Source: an uncultured Eubacterium sp. (lineage in GTDB: Bacteria; Bacillota; Clostridia; Peptostreptococcales; Anaerovoracaceae). From it: a stretch of 10,423 bases of DNA. The position numbers were made by a program, and so were the translations under genes. The notes below the pieces were generated by a model. That model worked only from the letters and a program-made list of their open reading frames with translations. It was not told the DNA's origin and searched no databases. Below are positions 1 to 6,683 of this stretch, in pieces (position 1 is the stretch's first letter; each line of letters opens with the position of its first letter). The DNA is taken from assembly GCA_905193765.1 (NCBI GenBank), contig CAJJPZ010000076.1:1-10423 (forward strand). Reading direction: 5' to 3'.

Positions 1-510
1 GCCGTAGCTCAATATCATCAGTATCGCTATGGTTATATTTTTCGACCCGGTGAAGGACAGTATGGCGCCGTATATGGATACCAGCACAGTACCCGATGCG
101 AAATTGCTCACTATCTTGGAAAGGACTCCGCTCGTACCTCCCAGATCAGGAAAAGAATCAGACAGCTTTTCTGCTTTTTCCTCTCGCTTTGCCTTTTCCG
201 CTGCAGCATCCTGGGCGCCTTTCTCATCGTCTCCCGAGAGAAGATCCTCCAGGACCTGACTGAATGATCCGCCTGCCGCGGCTCTGGCGCTGAGTTCGGA
301 ATTCAGCATGTTGCCTGCGAATACTATGCCCCTGTCCAGACTCCTTTCCTGCGTATTCTCACTGTCAGGAGCCATCAGATCCATAAAGTCCATGGACGAT
401 GTGAACTCAAGTCCTATGAATGCCGAAATCAGACATATGCCTACTATCATCCAGTAATGTTTCTTCAACGCTTTTCTGGCATTGGTCTTTATCTCTTGCC
501 TTGATATCAT
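1..510 (-). CDS. DUF975-like membrane protein, 3' end outside window
   Basis: The minus-strand frame opens at ATG 510 and stays open for 170 codons to the window edge, so only the N-terminal part is visible. The opening MISRQEIKTNARKALKKHYW resembles the N-terminus of DUF975 membrane proteins, whose function is unknown. Residues about 20-36 form a first membrane segment. A polar stretch follows, with a highly charged Ala/Glu/Lys section at about 92-118, probably extracytoplasmic or coiled. A second hydrophobic stretch begins near 139 and runs to the edge. The start is fixed by a strong AGGAGG Shine-Dalgarno inside the last codons of the upstream phosphoesterase gene, whose stop overlaps this ATG (ATGA). 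The two genes should be translationally coupled. The family call rests on the N-terminal pattern only; another multi-pass membrane family is possible. Confidence 0.65.
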   Translation of the reverse strand, partial: MISRQEIKTNARKALKKHYWMIVGICLISAFIGLEFTSSMDFMDLMAPDSENTQERSLDRGIVFAGNMLNSELSARAAAGGSFSQVLEDLLSGDDEKGAQDAAAEKAKREEKAEKLSDSFPDLGGTSGVLSKIVSNFASGTVLVSIYGAILSFTGSKNITIAILMILSYG

Positions 511-1727
511 TCTTCTTCCTCCTGCTGCTTATTGAACTTTATCGTTATCGGACATACCTCTGCTATGGTCCCCACTCTCATATCAGGTCCGAAAATACCT
601 ACTCCTGAAGTAACTATGTTATGCATGCCGTTTTTGTTGAGATATCCGTACGAATTCTCCCATACCAGAGCGGTGGTGAGATTCCCCGGGAACATCTGTC
701 CATCATGGGTATGTCCGCAGAGATCCACATCCACGCCTGCGTCTGACAGCTCACCCAGTTCGTCAGGCTCATGGGCTATGACTATGACAGGCTTCGAGCT
801 GTCCAGGCTGTCCATGATCTGCTCCGGAGTCTTCCTTTTGCTTATTCCCCGGCCCGGATGCTTGGAATCGGCTCTGCCGTATATGTATACGCTGTCATCT
901 ATCAGGACGCTGTCATCCTGCAGCAGCTTTATGCCTGCAGCTTCAAGGAAAGCATCCATCCTCGGATCGCTCTCTTTCTTCTCTTTGCTTTTGAATGTGA
1001 ACCCTGCCAGTATCTTTTCTTTTATATCATGATTGCCGTAGCAGGCGTAAACTCCGTATCTGCTCTTTATCTTCCGGAAAGTCTTCTCCAGTTTCTCCGG
1101 ATCTTCAAGTGCGTCATAGTCATTATCGAAAATATCGCCGGCTATGACAACGACGTCCGGATCCTGGGTGTTTATCTTTTTTACCATGTTCGCTATGTGA
1201 TCCGTCCCTATGCTGTAACCCATATGCAGGTCTGCCACCAGCACCACCTTCATGGAATCCATATTCCCTCCAGACTTATCGACAGTGATGTCGTAATCCG
1301 TCGTCCGTATGATCCCGGCGTTCACCATGCCGTATACGCCTATGACAGCGATGACTATCATGCAGACAGCTCCCGACACGACGAAAGTCCGCCTCGATCT
1401 CAGCCTGGTCTGGTCGAGACCTTTCTTCCTGTATATGGTTTTCACGATGACCTTTATCAGATCGGCTATCGCCACCACGAAGATTATATACAGCAGGAAT
1501 CCCAGCCAGTAGTTCTCAACGTGTTTGGCCAGCCTGTGAAGGCCCGTCGGCAGATCGATAAGTCCTGCCAGCATGCTGAATGCTGCCAGCGCATACAGGA
1601 TAATGATGACCGCATGGACCCATTTTTTATGGAAAAATCCGTGACAGGCTTTAAGCCATCTTATGAGCCATATCAGTATATATATGTTCAGTGCAATATA
1701 AAATGGTGCTATAAGAAATGCAAGCAT
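507..1727 (-). CDS. membrane-anchored calcineurin-like metallophosphoesterase
   Basis: This 406-residue protein has four N-terminal membrane segments (about 3-23, 38-58, 73-97, 115-137) followed by a calcineurin-like phosphoesterase domain from about 158 to 395. The two-metal site motifs are all present in order: DLH at 166-168, GDIFD at 197-201, GNHD at 231-234, H319 in VIAHEPDE, and GHTHDGQ at 338-344. This is the YkuE/YaeI-type arrangement. Members hydrolyse phosphoesters or pyrophosphates of lipid or nucleotide substrates near the membrane, but the substrate here cannot be read from sequence. After the fourth segment the catalytic domain most likely faces one side of the membrane; which side is not certain. 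The start ATG at 1727 has AAAGGGG seven bases upstream. The gene heads an operon with the DUF975-like gene. The C-terminus is QQEEEE, and its codons also supply the next gene's ribosome binding site. Confidence 0.92.
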   Translation of the reverse strand: MLAFLIAPFYIALNIYILIWLIRWLKACHGFFHKKWVHAVIIILYALAAFSMLAGLIDLPTGLHRLAKHVENYWLGFLLYIIFVVAIADLIKVIVKTIYRKKGLDQTRLRSRRTFVVSGAVCMIVIAVIGVYGMVNAGIIRTTDYDITVDKSGGNMDSMKVVLVADLHMGYSIGTDHIANMVKKINTQDPDVVVIAGDIFDNDYDALEDPEKLEKTFRKIKSRYGVYACYGNHDIKEKILAGFTFKSKEKKESDPRMDAFLEAAGIKLLQDDSVLIDDSVYIYGRADSKHPGRGISKRKTPEQIMDSLDSSKPVIVIAHEPDELGELSDAGVDVDLCGHTHDGQMFPGNLTTALVWENSYGYLNKNGMHNIVTSGVGIFGPDMRVGTIAEVCPITIKFNKQQEEEE

Positions 1728-1791
1728 TGCTACCCCTTTCTGTCTGATGCATCACCTGATCGTTCTTTACTGTAATACATGTACACAGAAA

Positions 1792-1820
1792 ATTATAATA
1801 CATACACTGTCTCAGTTCAA
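1792..1820 (-). promoter_or_regulatory. sigma-A-type promoter for the phosphoesterase operon
   Basis: On the minus strand, TTGAAC (1815-1820) is followed after 17 bases by a perfect TATAAT (1792-1797). It lies about 65 bases upstream of the phosphoesterase ATG and just downstream of the argF terminator, so the operon appears to be transcribed independently of argF. Confidence 0.8.
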
Positions 1821-1821
1821 A

Positions 1822-1859
1822 TAAAAATCCGCGCCCCTTAAACTTAAAAGAGTACGGAT
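1822..1859 (-). terminator. intrinsic terminator of argF
   Basis: About 40 bases past the argF stop, the minus strand reads ATCCG (1855-1859), an imperfect inner stem (CTCTTT against AAGGGG with G-T pairs), and CGGAT (1827-1831), followed at once by a run of five T (1823-1827 on the plus strand are A). The inner part has a small internal loop, so the hairpin is moderate rather than strong. The T-run and its position between argF and the next promoter support terminator function. Confidence 0.65.
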
Positions 1860-1900
1860 ATATTACGGTTATTTATGTATTGTTCCCATGCTGTGTCATA

Positions 1901-2896
1901 TCAGGCGATGGTAGCAACTATCACAGCTTTTATTGAGTGCATCCTGTTCTCCGCTTCATCGAACACCCGTGAATATCTGCTCCTGAAAACTTCGTCTGTG
2001 ACTTCCCTGATATCATATCCCAGAGCCATCTGCTCCTTCGCCATGTCTGTCTCGAAATCATGGAACGAAGGCAGACAGTGAAGGAAAATAACGTCGGGAT
2101 TCTCTGTTTTTTCGATCATTTCCATAGTGACTCTGTACGGCGTCAGGAGTTTCACCCTGGCCGGTATCTCAGCTTCTTCACCCATGGAAGCCCATATGTC
2201 CGTATACAGAACATCTGCACCTTTCAGGCACTCCGGATCCGAGGATATCTCTATCACTGCTCCTGTTTCATCCGCAACAGCCTTTGTTTTTGCCAGGACA
2301 TCGCTGTCCATCTGCTGCGCGAGTTCATCCGGACCGTAGGCCACGAAGTGCATGCCCATCTTGGCACACCCGTACATCCATGCATAAGCCATGTTGTTCC
2401 TGATATCTCCACAGAATACCACCTTCACTTTTTTGAGCGGCTTATCTATATGCTCCTCTATCGTCATCATATCCGCCAGGATCTGCGTCGGATGATCTAC
2501 ATCTGTCAGACCATTCCACACAGTAACGCCTGAGTATTCAGCGAGCTTCTCCACGACTTCCTGATCATATCCCCTGTACTCGATACCGTCGAAAAATCTT
2601 CCCAGGACTTTCGCCGAGTCCTCCAGCGATTCCTTCTTGCCCACCTGGGACGTCTTCGAATCAAGGAAAGTCACATGGGCGCCTTCATCGTGACATGCCA
2701 CTTCGAAAGAGCATCTCGTCCTCGTAGACGTCTTCTCGAACAGAAGCACTATATTCTTGCCCCGGAGTACTTCATCACGGATACCGGCTCTCTTCTTCGC
2801 CTTCAGATCGTGAGCCAGATCCAGCATATGTCTTATCTCCTCAGGAGTGAAATCCATAAGCGTCAGAAAACTTCTTCCTTTCAAATTCACAGCCAT
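1901..2896 (-). CDS. argF: ornithine carbamoyltransferase
   Basis: This enzyme makes citrulline from carbamoyl phosphate and ornithine in the cytoplasm, as a step of arginine synthesis; the catabolic form (ArcB) uses the same fold in the arginine deiminase pathway. The 331-residue length is normal. The carbamoyl-phosphate motif STRTR is at 57-61, HPTQ at 135-138, the ornithine-loop SMG at 237-239, and HCLP with the active cysteine at 273-276. The C-terminal EVT...VFDEAENRMHSIKAV block is typical. I chose ATG 2896 because MAVNLKGRSFLTL is the family's usual N-terminus and AAGGAG lies eight bases upstream; an in-frame GTG at 2983 would add 29 residues unlike the family. The gene stands alone with its own promoter and terminator. 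No arcA, arcC or other arg gene is in the window, so an anabolic or catabolic role cannot be decided. Confidence 0.95.
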   Translation of the reverse strand: MAVNLKGRSFLTLMDFTPEEIRHMLDLAHDLKAKKRAGIRDEVLRGKNIVLLFEKTSTRTRCSFEVACHDEGAHVTFLDSKTSQVGKKESLEDSAKVLGRFFDGIEYRGYDQEVVEKLAEYSGVTVWNGLTDVDHPTQILADMMTIEEHIDKPLKKVKVVFCGDIRNNMAYAWMYGCAKMGMHFVAYGPDELAQQMDSDVLAKTKAVADETGAVIEISSDPECLKGADVLYTDIWASMGEEAEIPARVKLLTPYRVTMEMIEKTENPDVIFLHCLPSFHDFETDMAKEQMALGYDIREVTDEVFRSRYSRVFDEAENRMHSIKAVIVATIA

Positions 2897-2997
2897 ATCA
2901 AAATCTCCTTTGCATCCAGTCTTATTTTCAAAAGATACCACAGTATCCTTTCTGCATTCATTATCATTTATTTGCCTATTCACTTTGGCATATCCCT

Positions 2998-3026
2998 ATG
3001 TTAAATCCTATCAGGCTGAATGTCAA
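2998..3026 (-). promoter_or_regulatory. strong sigma-A promoter of argF with A-tract upstream region
   Basis: The minus strand has consensus TTGACA (3021-3026), a 17-base spacer and TAACAT (2998-3003). Upstream, 3027-3060 is a series of A-tracts on the minus strand, resembling an UP element that binds the RNA polymerase alpha C-terminal domain. Transcription should start near 2991, giving a leader of about 95 bases before the argF ATG. Confidence 0.8.
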
Positions 3027-3065
3027 ACGTTTTTGTGCATAATTATTTATTTTTTTGTATATTTT

Positions 3066-3175
3066 TTATGAAAACATAATATTTTATATTTCATAAGATA
3101 CAGCTGTTCGATATCTATCTACTGTATATGCCTGTCGATCGATTGTATGGCATGTGAATATATATGCATATACAC
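3066..3175. repeat. cluster of inverted repeats between the methyltransferase gene and argF promoter
   Basis: Four small inverted repeats lie end to end: TTATGAAA/TTTCATAA (3066-3073 and 3089-3096), ATACAG/CTGTAT (3098-3103 and 3122-3127), ATGCC/GGCAT (3128-3132 and 3149-3153), and GTG...CAC enclosing the palindrome TATATGCATATA (3154-3175), the last touching the methyltransferase stop. None has a T-run in the right place, so a standard intrinsic terminator is not evident. They could form a structured 3' untranslated region of the mreB operon transcript. Confidence 0.5.
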
Positions 3176-4332
3176 TATCTTTCCTTCTCCGGATCCGCAT
3201 CTGTCTTTATACGTTTTCCGTGGAACTGGTAATAGCATGTTTCCAGCCTGCCGTTGTAAAGTTTGCGCCTGCGTTCAGCTTTCCTGCCCATTGCTTTCTC
3301 TTCGGCTTCTTTGTCTGTAGTTATCATGAAAAGGGACCAGTCCGGATTCTCACTGAAGAATTTCCTGAATCCTGCATAGATCCCCTCTATCTCTTCTTTC
3401 TCTCCGATACGCTCGCCATACGGAGGATTGGTTATGACTATGCCGTTCTTCCCTTCAGGTCTGAGCTTGCGTGCGTCTGCTTTTTTGAAAACTATGCAGT
3501 CATCCACACCTGCCTCCTCTGCGTTGGCTCTTGCAGCTTCGACAGCCTTCATGTTTATATCGAATCCGTATATGTTCAGCTCTTTATCGTAGTCCATAGC
3601 TTCGAAGGCCGATTTGCGTTCTTCCTTCCAGAGCTTTTCCGGTATCAGCTCCCATTCTTCCGATGCAAAATGTCTGTTTATACCGGGTGCTACGTTACGT
3701 CCTATCATGGCTGCTTCGATGGGTATCGTTCCCGAACCGCAGCACGGATCGATGAGCAGCCTGTCATCACGCCAGAATGAGAGCTGGATCATGGCAGCTG
3801 CAAGTGTCTCCTTGATAGGAGCAGTGACGTCCGATGTCCTGTAACCTCTCTTGTGGAGTCCGACTCCGCTGGTATCCACTGTGAGTGTCACACGGTCTTT
3901 AAGCAGTGTGGCTTTGACGGTATATTCCGCTCCGGTCTCCTCGAAAGTCTCCACGCTGTAGAATTCCTTGAGTTTTTCCACGATCGCTTTTTTGACTATG
4001 CTCTGGCATGCCGGTACGCTGTGGAGCGTTGATTTCACCGATGTACCTGTCACCGTAAATTTGCCGTCTATGGGTATCAGCTGCTCCCATGGCAGTGCCT
4101 TCGTCTGCTGGAAAAGTTCTTCGAACTCTCTGGCTTCGAACTCAGCCATCTTCAGAAGCACTCTGTCTGCTGTCCTCAGCCACAGATTTGATCTTACTAT
4201 GGCGCGCTCGTCCCCTGTATATGTGACCTTGCCGTTTTCTGTCTTTATTATCCTGTATCCCAGTGCTTCGATCTCCCGCTTCACTACTGCCTCGAGTCCA
4301 AATGTCGCTGTTGCTATGAGTTCAAGTTTCAT
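3175..4332 (-). CDS. THUMP-domain class I SAM-dependent RNA methyltransferase (YpsC/RlmL N-half type)
   Basis: This 385-residue protein matches the YpsC family, related to the N-terminal half of RlmL, which makes N2-methylguanosine in 23S rRNA. An N-terminal ferredoxin-like part and THUMP RNA-binding domain cover about 1-160. The Rossmann-fold methyltransferase domain follows: SAM-binding DPCCGSGTIP begins at 195, the acidic-loop segment GFDIN is at 256-260, and the catalytic NPPYG of amino-methyltransferases is at 302-306. The tail is basic. Length fits the single-domain Firmicutes form, not the RlmKL fusion. The ATG at 4332 is preceded by AAAGGA at about 11 bases. It begins 30 bases after the mreB stop with no promoter seen between, so the two genes are probably co-transcribed. 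The exact rRNA position modified is inferred from the family, not shown. Confidence 0.9.
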   Translation of the reverse strand: MKLELIATATFGLEAVVKREIEALGYRIIKTENGKVTYTGDERAIVRSNLWLRTADRVLLKMAEFEAREFEELFQQTKALPWEQLIPIDGKFTVTGTSVKSTLHSVPACQSIVKKAIVEKLKEFYSVETFEETGAEYTVKATLLKDRVTLTVDTSGVGLHKRGYRTSDVTAPIKETLAAAMIQLSFWRDDRLLIDPCCGSGTIPIEAAMIGRNVAPGINRHFASEEWELIPEKLWKEERKSAFEAMDYDKELNIYGFDINMKAVEAARANAEEAGVDDCIVFKKADARKLRPEGKNGIVITNPPYGERIGEKEEIEGIYAGFRKFFSENPDWSLFMITTDKEAEEKAMGRKAERRRKLYNGRLETCYYQFHGKRIKTDADPEKER

Positions 4333-4362
4333 GTTCTGCTGATTCCTTTCGTCCCTAAATAC

Positions 4363-5385
4363 TTATATATATGTCTCGCGTCTGTTGAGACTGTTCCTGC
4401 TTATTATATCTATATATTTCAGCGATTCTCCTGTGCCTCTGGCTACGCAGGATTCTGCATCATCTGCGATCCTGGCCGCTATGCCTGTCCTGGACGAGAT
4501 ACGCTTGTCTATCCCTCTGAGATATGCACCTCCGCCGGTTATCATTATGCCATATTCGCCTACGTCTGCTGCAAGCTCCGGCGGTGTCTTTTCAAGTACC
4601 GAATGTGTCGCCTCACAGATGACGTCCAGCGGTTCCTCCAGCGCCTCAAGTATCTCTTCCGACCCCACTTCGATACTTCTCGGCAGTCCTGTTACCAGGT
4701 CTCTGCCTTTGCATACAGCAGTATACATATCCTCGCCGTCATATGCACAGCCTATCTCTTTCTTAAGTTTTTCTGCCATTCTCTCTCCGATGAACAGGCT
4801 GTACTTTTTTCTTATATATTTCACGATGGCGTCGTCGAATTTGTCGCCTGCGATCTTCACCGATGTGCTGGTGACTATGCCTCCCAGGGATATCACGGCT
4901 ATATCCGTGGTCCCGCCGCCTATATCGATGATCATTATGCCTTCCGGGCCTGTGATGTCCAGGCCTGCGCCTATAGCTGCTGCAACGGGTTCCTCTATGA
5001 GATACACCGACCTTCCGCCTGCCTGCAGCGCAGCTTCCTTGACGGCACGCTTCTCGACTTCCGTCACGCCGCTGGGAACGCACACGATTATCCTCGGCTT
5101 GAAGAACCTGCTGCCTCCGCAGGTTTTCCCTATGAAATACTGCAGCATTTTCTCGGTGACGTCATAATCAGAGATGACGCCCTCTCTCAGCGGTCTTATC
5201 GCGGTTATGTTTCCCGGAGTCCTTCCTATCATGCGCTTCGCATCACTGCCAACAGCAAGTATCTCCTTCGTATCCCTGTTTATCGCCACCACCGACGGCT
5301 CCTGGAGCACTATGCCTTTGCCGTCTACATATATCAGGACGTTCGCTGTCCCCAGATCTATACCAACTTCTTCAGTGAAAGCCAT
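4363..5385 (-). CDS. mreB: rod-shape-determining actin-like protein MreB/Mbl
   Basis: This is a bacterial actin that polymerises under the membrane and guides the elongation machinery for the cell wall. With the ATG at 5385 it has 340 residues, normal for the family. Actin-fold nucleotide motifs are visible: phosphate-1 GIDLGTAN at 8-15, connect-1 EEPVAAAIGAG at 131-141, phosphate-2 IDIGGGTTD at 153-161, and the adenosine motif TGGGAYLRG at 283-291. I chose 5385 because AAAGGGG ends five bases upstream and the family N-terminus runs directly into GIDLGTAN; in-frame ATGs at 5400 and 5415 lack such a site. The residues mix MreB-like (VCVPSGVT) and Mbl-like (AGDKFD) signatures. Adjacency to spoIIID is the place where Bacillus subtilis has mbl, so an Mbl paralogue is possible. 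It is followed by the THUMP methyltransferase gene. Confidence 0.94.
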   Translation of the reverse strand: MAFTEEVGIDLGTANVLIYVDGKGIVLQEPSVVAINRDTKEILAVGSDAKRMIGRTPGNITAIRPLREGVISDYDVTEKMLQYFIGKTCGGSRFFKPRIIVCVPSGVTEVEKRAVKEAALQAGGRSVYLIEEPVAAAIGAGLDITGPEGIMIIDIGGGTTDIAVISLGGIVTSTSVKIAGDKFDDAIVKYIRKKYSLFIGERMAEKLKKEIGCAYDGEDMYTAVCKGRDLVTGLPRSIEVGSEEILEALEEPLDVICEATHSVLEKTPPELAADVGEYGIMITGGGAYLRGIDKRISSRTGIAARIADDAESCVARGTGESLKYIDIISRNSLNRRETYI

Positions 5386-5444
5386 TTTTTCCCCTTTCAT
5401 TTTATCAGCTATCAATTATTTTTACCACCGAAATCAAAAATACA

Positions 5445-5478
5445 CAGAAACTTTAAAGTTCGAATATTTCAGTTTCTG
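5445..5478. repeat. 8-bp inverted repeat around the spoIIID -35 element
   Basis: CAGAAACT (5445-5452) and AGTTTCTG (5471-5478) form a perfect inverted repeat with 18 bases between the arms. The spoIIID -35 element lies inside the spacer and the right arm lies between the -35 and -10, so a dimeric regulator bound here could control spoIIID. The same DNA falls in the mreB leader. A second palindrome, AACTTTAAAGTT (5450-5461), overlaps the left arm. Confidence 0.45.
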
Positions 5479-5490
5479 AATACATATATT
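5462..5490 (+). promoter_or_regulatory. sigma-E-type promoter of spoIIID
   Basis: GAATATT (5462-5468), a 14-base spacer and CATATATT (5483-5490) match the Bacillus mother-cell sigma-E consensus (kmATATT, 14 bases, CATACAnT) at all but one position. In B. subtilis spoIIID is transcribed by sigma-E, so the match and the gene agree. The predicted transcription start is near 5497, about 45 bases before the ATG. Confidence 0.75.
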
Positions 5491-5506
5491 GTCTTGACTG
5501 TAACAG

Positions 5507-5537
5507 TTAATAAGTCAGTAAGGTGGTGAACTGTCAA
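5507..5537 (-). promoter_or_regulatory. possible vegetative promoter of mreB
   Basis: The minus strand has a consensus TTGACA (5532-5537), but the best -10 is TATTAA (5507-5512) after a long 19-base spacer. If used, transcription would start near 5500 and run leftward through the spoIIID promoter. The -35 would lie between the spoIIID Shine-Dalgarno and its ATG. The call is weak because of the spacer. Confidence 0.3.
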
Positions 5538-5541
5538 TACC

Positions 5542-5820
5542 ATGAAAGATTATATCGAGGAGCGTGTCCTTGAACTCGCGCACTACATCATCGAGACAGG
5601 GTCTACAGTAAGGAGCGCAGCCGCCAGATTCAGAATTTCAAAGTCTACGGTACATAAGGATATTACCGAAAGGCTGCTTGAAATAAATCCCGCTCTTGCG
5701 GCTGAGGTCAAGGAAGTTCTGGAAAACAACAAAGCCGAGCGACACATCAGAGGCGGTCTCGCTACCAGGGAAAAATATCTGCACATCCATGAAATCGAAG
5801 AAAAAAACGGCGTGGTCTGA
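5542..5820 (+). CDS. spoIIID: sporulation transcriptional regulator SpoIIID
   Basis: SpoIIID is the small DNA-binding protein that switches genes on and off in the mother cell after sigma-E becomes active, leading to sigma-K. The 92 residues match the family in length. The helix-turn-helix is at about 21-42 (RISKSTVHKDITERL); the conserved EINP...L..EVKE.L segment follows at 48-60. The basic stretch KAERHIRGGLATREKY at 64-79 corresponds to the C-terminal region that supports DNA binding in the Bacillus protein. The ATG is the only reasonable start, but the nearest Shine-Dalgarno (AAGGTGG, 5520-5526) is about 15 bases away, which is long. The gene is divergent from mreB and convergent with exoA. 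Its presence implies an endospore former or a recent descendant of one. Confidence 0.96.
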   Translation: MKDYIEERVLELAHYIIETGSTVRSAAARFRISKSTVHKDITERLLEINPALAAEVKEVLENNKAERHIRGGLATREKYLHIHEIEEKNGVV

Positions 5821-5836
5821 TATGACCGCGTCGTTT
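5801..5836. terminator. bidirectional terminator between spoIIID and exoA
   Basis: AACGGCGTGGTC (5806-5817) pairs with GACCGCGTCGTT (5824-5835) over 12 positions, including two G-T pairs on the RNA level, around a six-base loop. On the minus strand the hairpin is followed by seven T (5801-5807), an excellent terminator for exoA. On the plus strand only three T follow, so it is weaker for spoIIID. The spoIIID stop codon TGA is in the loop. Confidence 0.8.
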
Positions 5837-5852
5837 AAAACTCATCGTCCGT

Positions 5853-6605
5853 TCATATGTCAAGCTCCAGAGTCACCGGACAGTGATCCGAGCCGTATAC
5901 GTCTGTCAGTATATCCGCTGCCGCTATGTGGTCTTTTACAGACTCCGACGTCAGGAAATAGTCTATACGCCATCCGGCGTTGTTCTTCCGGGCGTTGAAG
6001 CGGTAACTCCACCAGGAGTACTTTATCTCCTCTGGATGGAGATATCTGTATGTGTCAGTGAATCCCGACTGCTGCAGCTGTCCCATTTTGGCACGCTCTT
6101 CATCGGTGAATCCTGCATTCTTCCTGTTGGTCTTAGGGTTCTTGAGGTCGATCTCCTGAAAAGCCACGTTGAAATCACCGCACACCACAACAGGTTTCGT
6201 CTCTTCCAGCTTTTTCAGATACGCCCTGAAATCATCCTCCCAGCGCATCCTGTAATCAAGCCGTTTCAGTTCGTTCTGGGAATTGGGTACATATACGTTC
6301 ACAAGAAAGAACTTTTCATATTCTGCAGTTATGACACGTCCTTCGTGGTCGTGCTCATCGATGTCTATACCATACCTGACGTCCAGCGGTTCTTCCTTCG
6401 TGAACACCGCCGTCCCTGAATATCCCTTCTTTTCTGCCGAACACCAGTACTGATGATATCCTTCAAGAGGAACTTCGGCCTGTCCCTCCTGCATCTTCGT
6501 CTCCTGTATACAGAGTATATCCGGATCAGCTTCCTTTGCAAAATCCAGAAAACCCTTGTCCATAGCGGCACGTATGCCGTTCACGTTCCATGATATAAGT
6601 TTCAT
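5853..6605 (-). CDS. exoA: exodeoxyribonuclease III / AP endonuclease
   Basis: This base-excision-repair enzyme cuts the backbone 5' to abasic sites and removes 3'-blocking groups and 3'-terminal nucleotides from double-stranded DNA. The 250-residue length is typical of the ExoA/Xth family. Catalytic motifs are complete: NVNGIRA at 7-13, QETK at 34-37 (metal ligand E35), the NVYVPN segment with Y105, GDFNVA at 143-148 (D144, N146), WRIDYF at 212-217, and SDHCP at 239-243 with the catalytic D240-H241 pair. The ATG at 6605 has AAGGAGA six to seven bases upstream. A promoter lies at 6644-6672, and the terminator shared with spoIIID ends the transcript, so this appears to be a single-gene unit, possibly with read-through from the DUF2798-like gene. 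Confidence 0.96.
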   Translation of the reverse strand: MKLISWNVNGIRAAMDKGFLDFAKEADPDILCIQETKMQEGQAEVPLEGYHQYWCSAEKKGYSGTAVFTKEEPLDVRYGIDIDEHDHEGRVITAEYEKFFLVNVYVPNSQNELKRLDYRMRWEDDFRAYLKKLEETKPVVVCGDFNVAFQEIDLKNPKTNRKNAGFTDEERAKMGQLQQSGFTDTYRYLHPEEIKYSWWSYRFNARKNNAGWRIDYFLTSESVKDHIAAADILTDVYGSDHCPVTLELDI

Positions 6606-6643
6606 ATATGCTCTCCTTCAGATGATTTTTCTGTTCATTTAAC

Positions 6644-6672
6644 AGGATATCCGAAAGAACAGGCCGTGTCAA
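6644..6672 (-). promoter_or_regulatory. promoter of exoA
   Basis: The minus strand shows consensus TTGACA (6667-6672), a 17-base spacer and TATCCT (6644-6649), which has four of six consensus bases. It sits in the 78-base gap between the membrane protein stop and the exoA ATG. Confidence 0.6.
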
Positions 6673-6683
6673 TATCACCTTTA

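Noticed and set aside
771..1775. Plus-strand open frame of 334 codons opposite the phosphoesterase
   Set aside because: It is antisense to a gene with complete catalytic motifs, has no recognisable domain, and its composition (many His, Tyr, Ser, Arg) is that of a reverse-frame shadow.
2897..2983. N-terminal extension of argF from an in-frame GTG
   Set aside because: The added 29 residues are unlike any OTC N-terminus, and the ATG at 2896 has a good Shine-Dalgarno. A three-codon ATG-CCA-AAG-TGA frame near the transcription start was also dismissed as chance.
4603..5529. Plus-strand open frame of 308 codons opposite mreB
   Set aside because: It mirrors a well-conserved actin-like gene, shows no protein family pattern, and lacks a convincing ribosome binding site.
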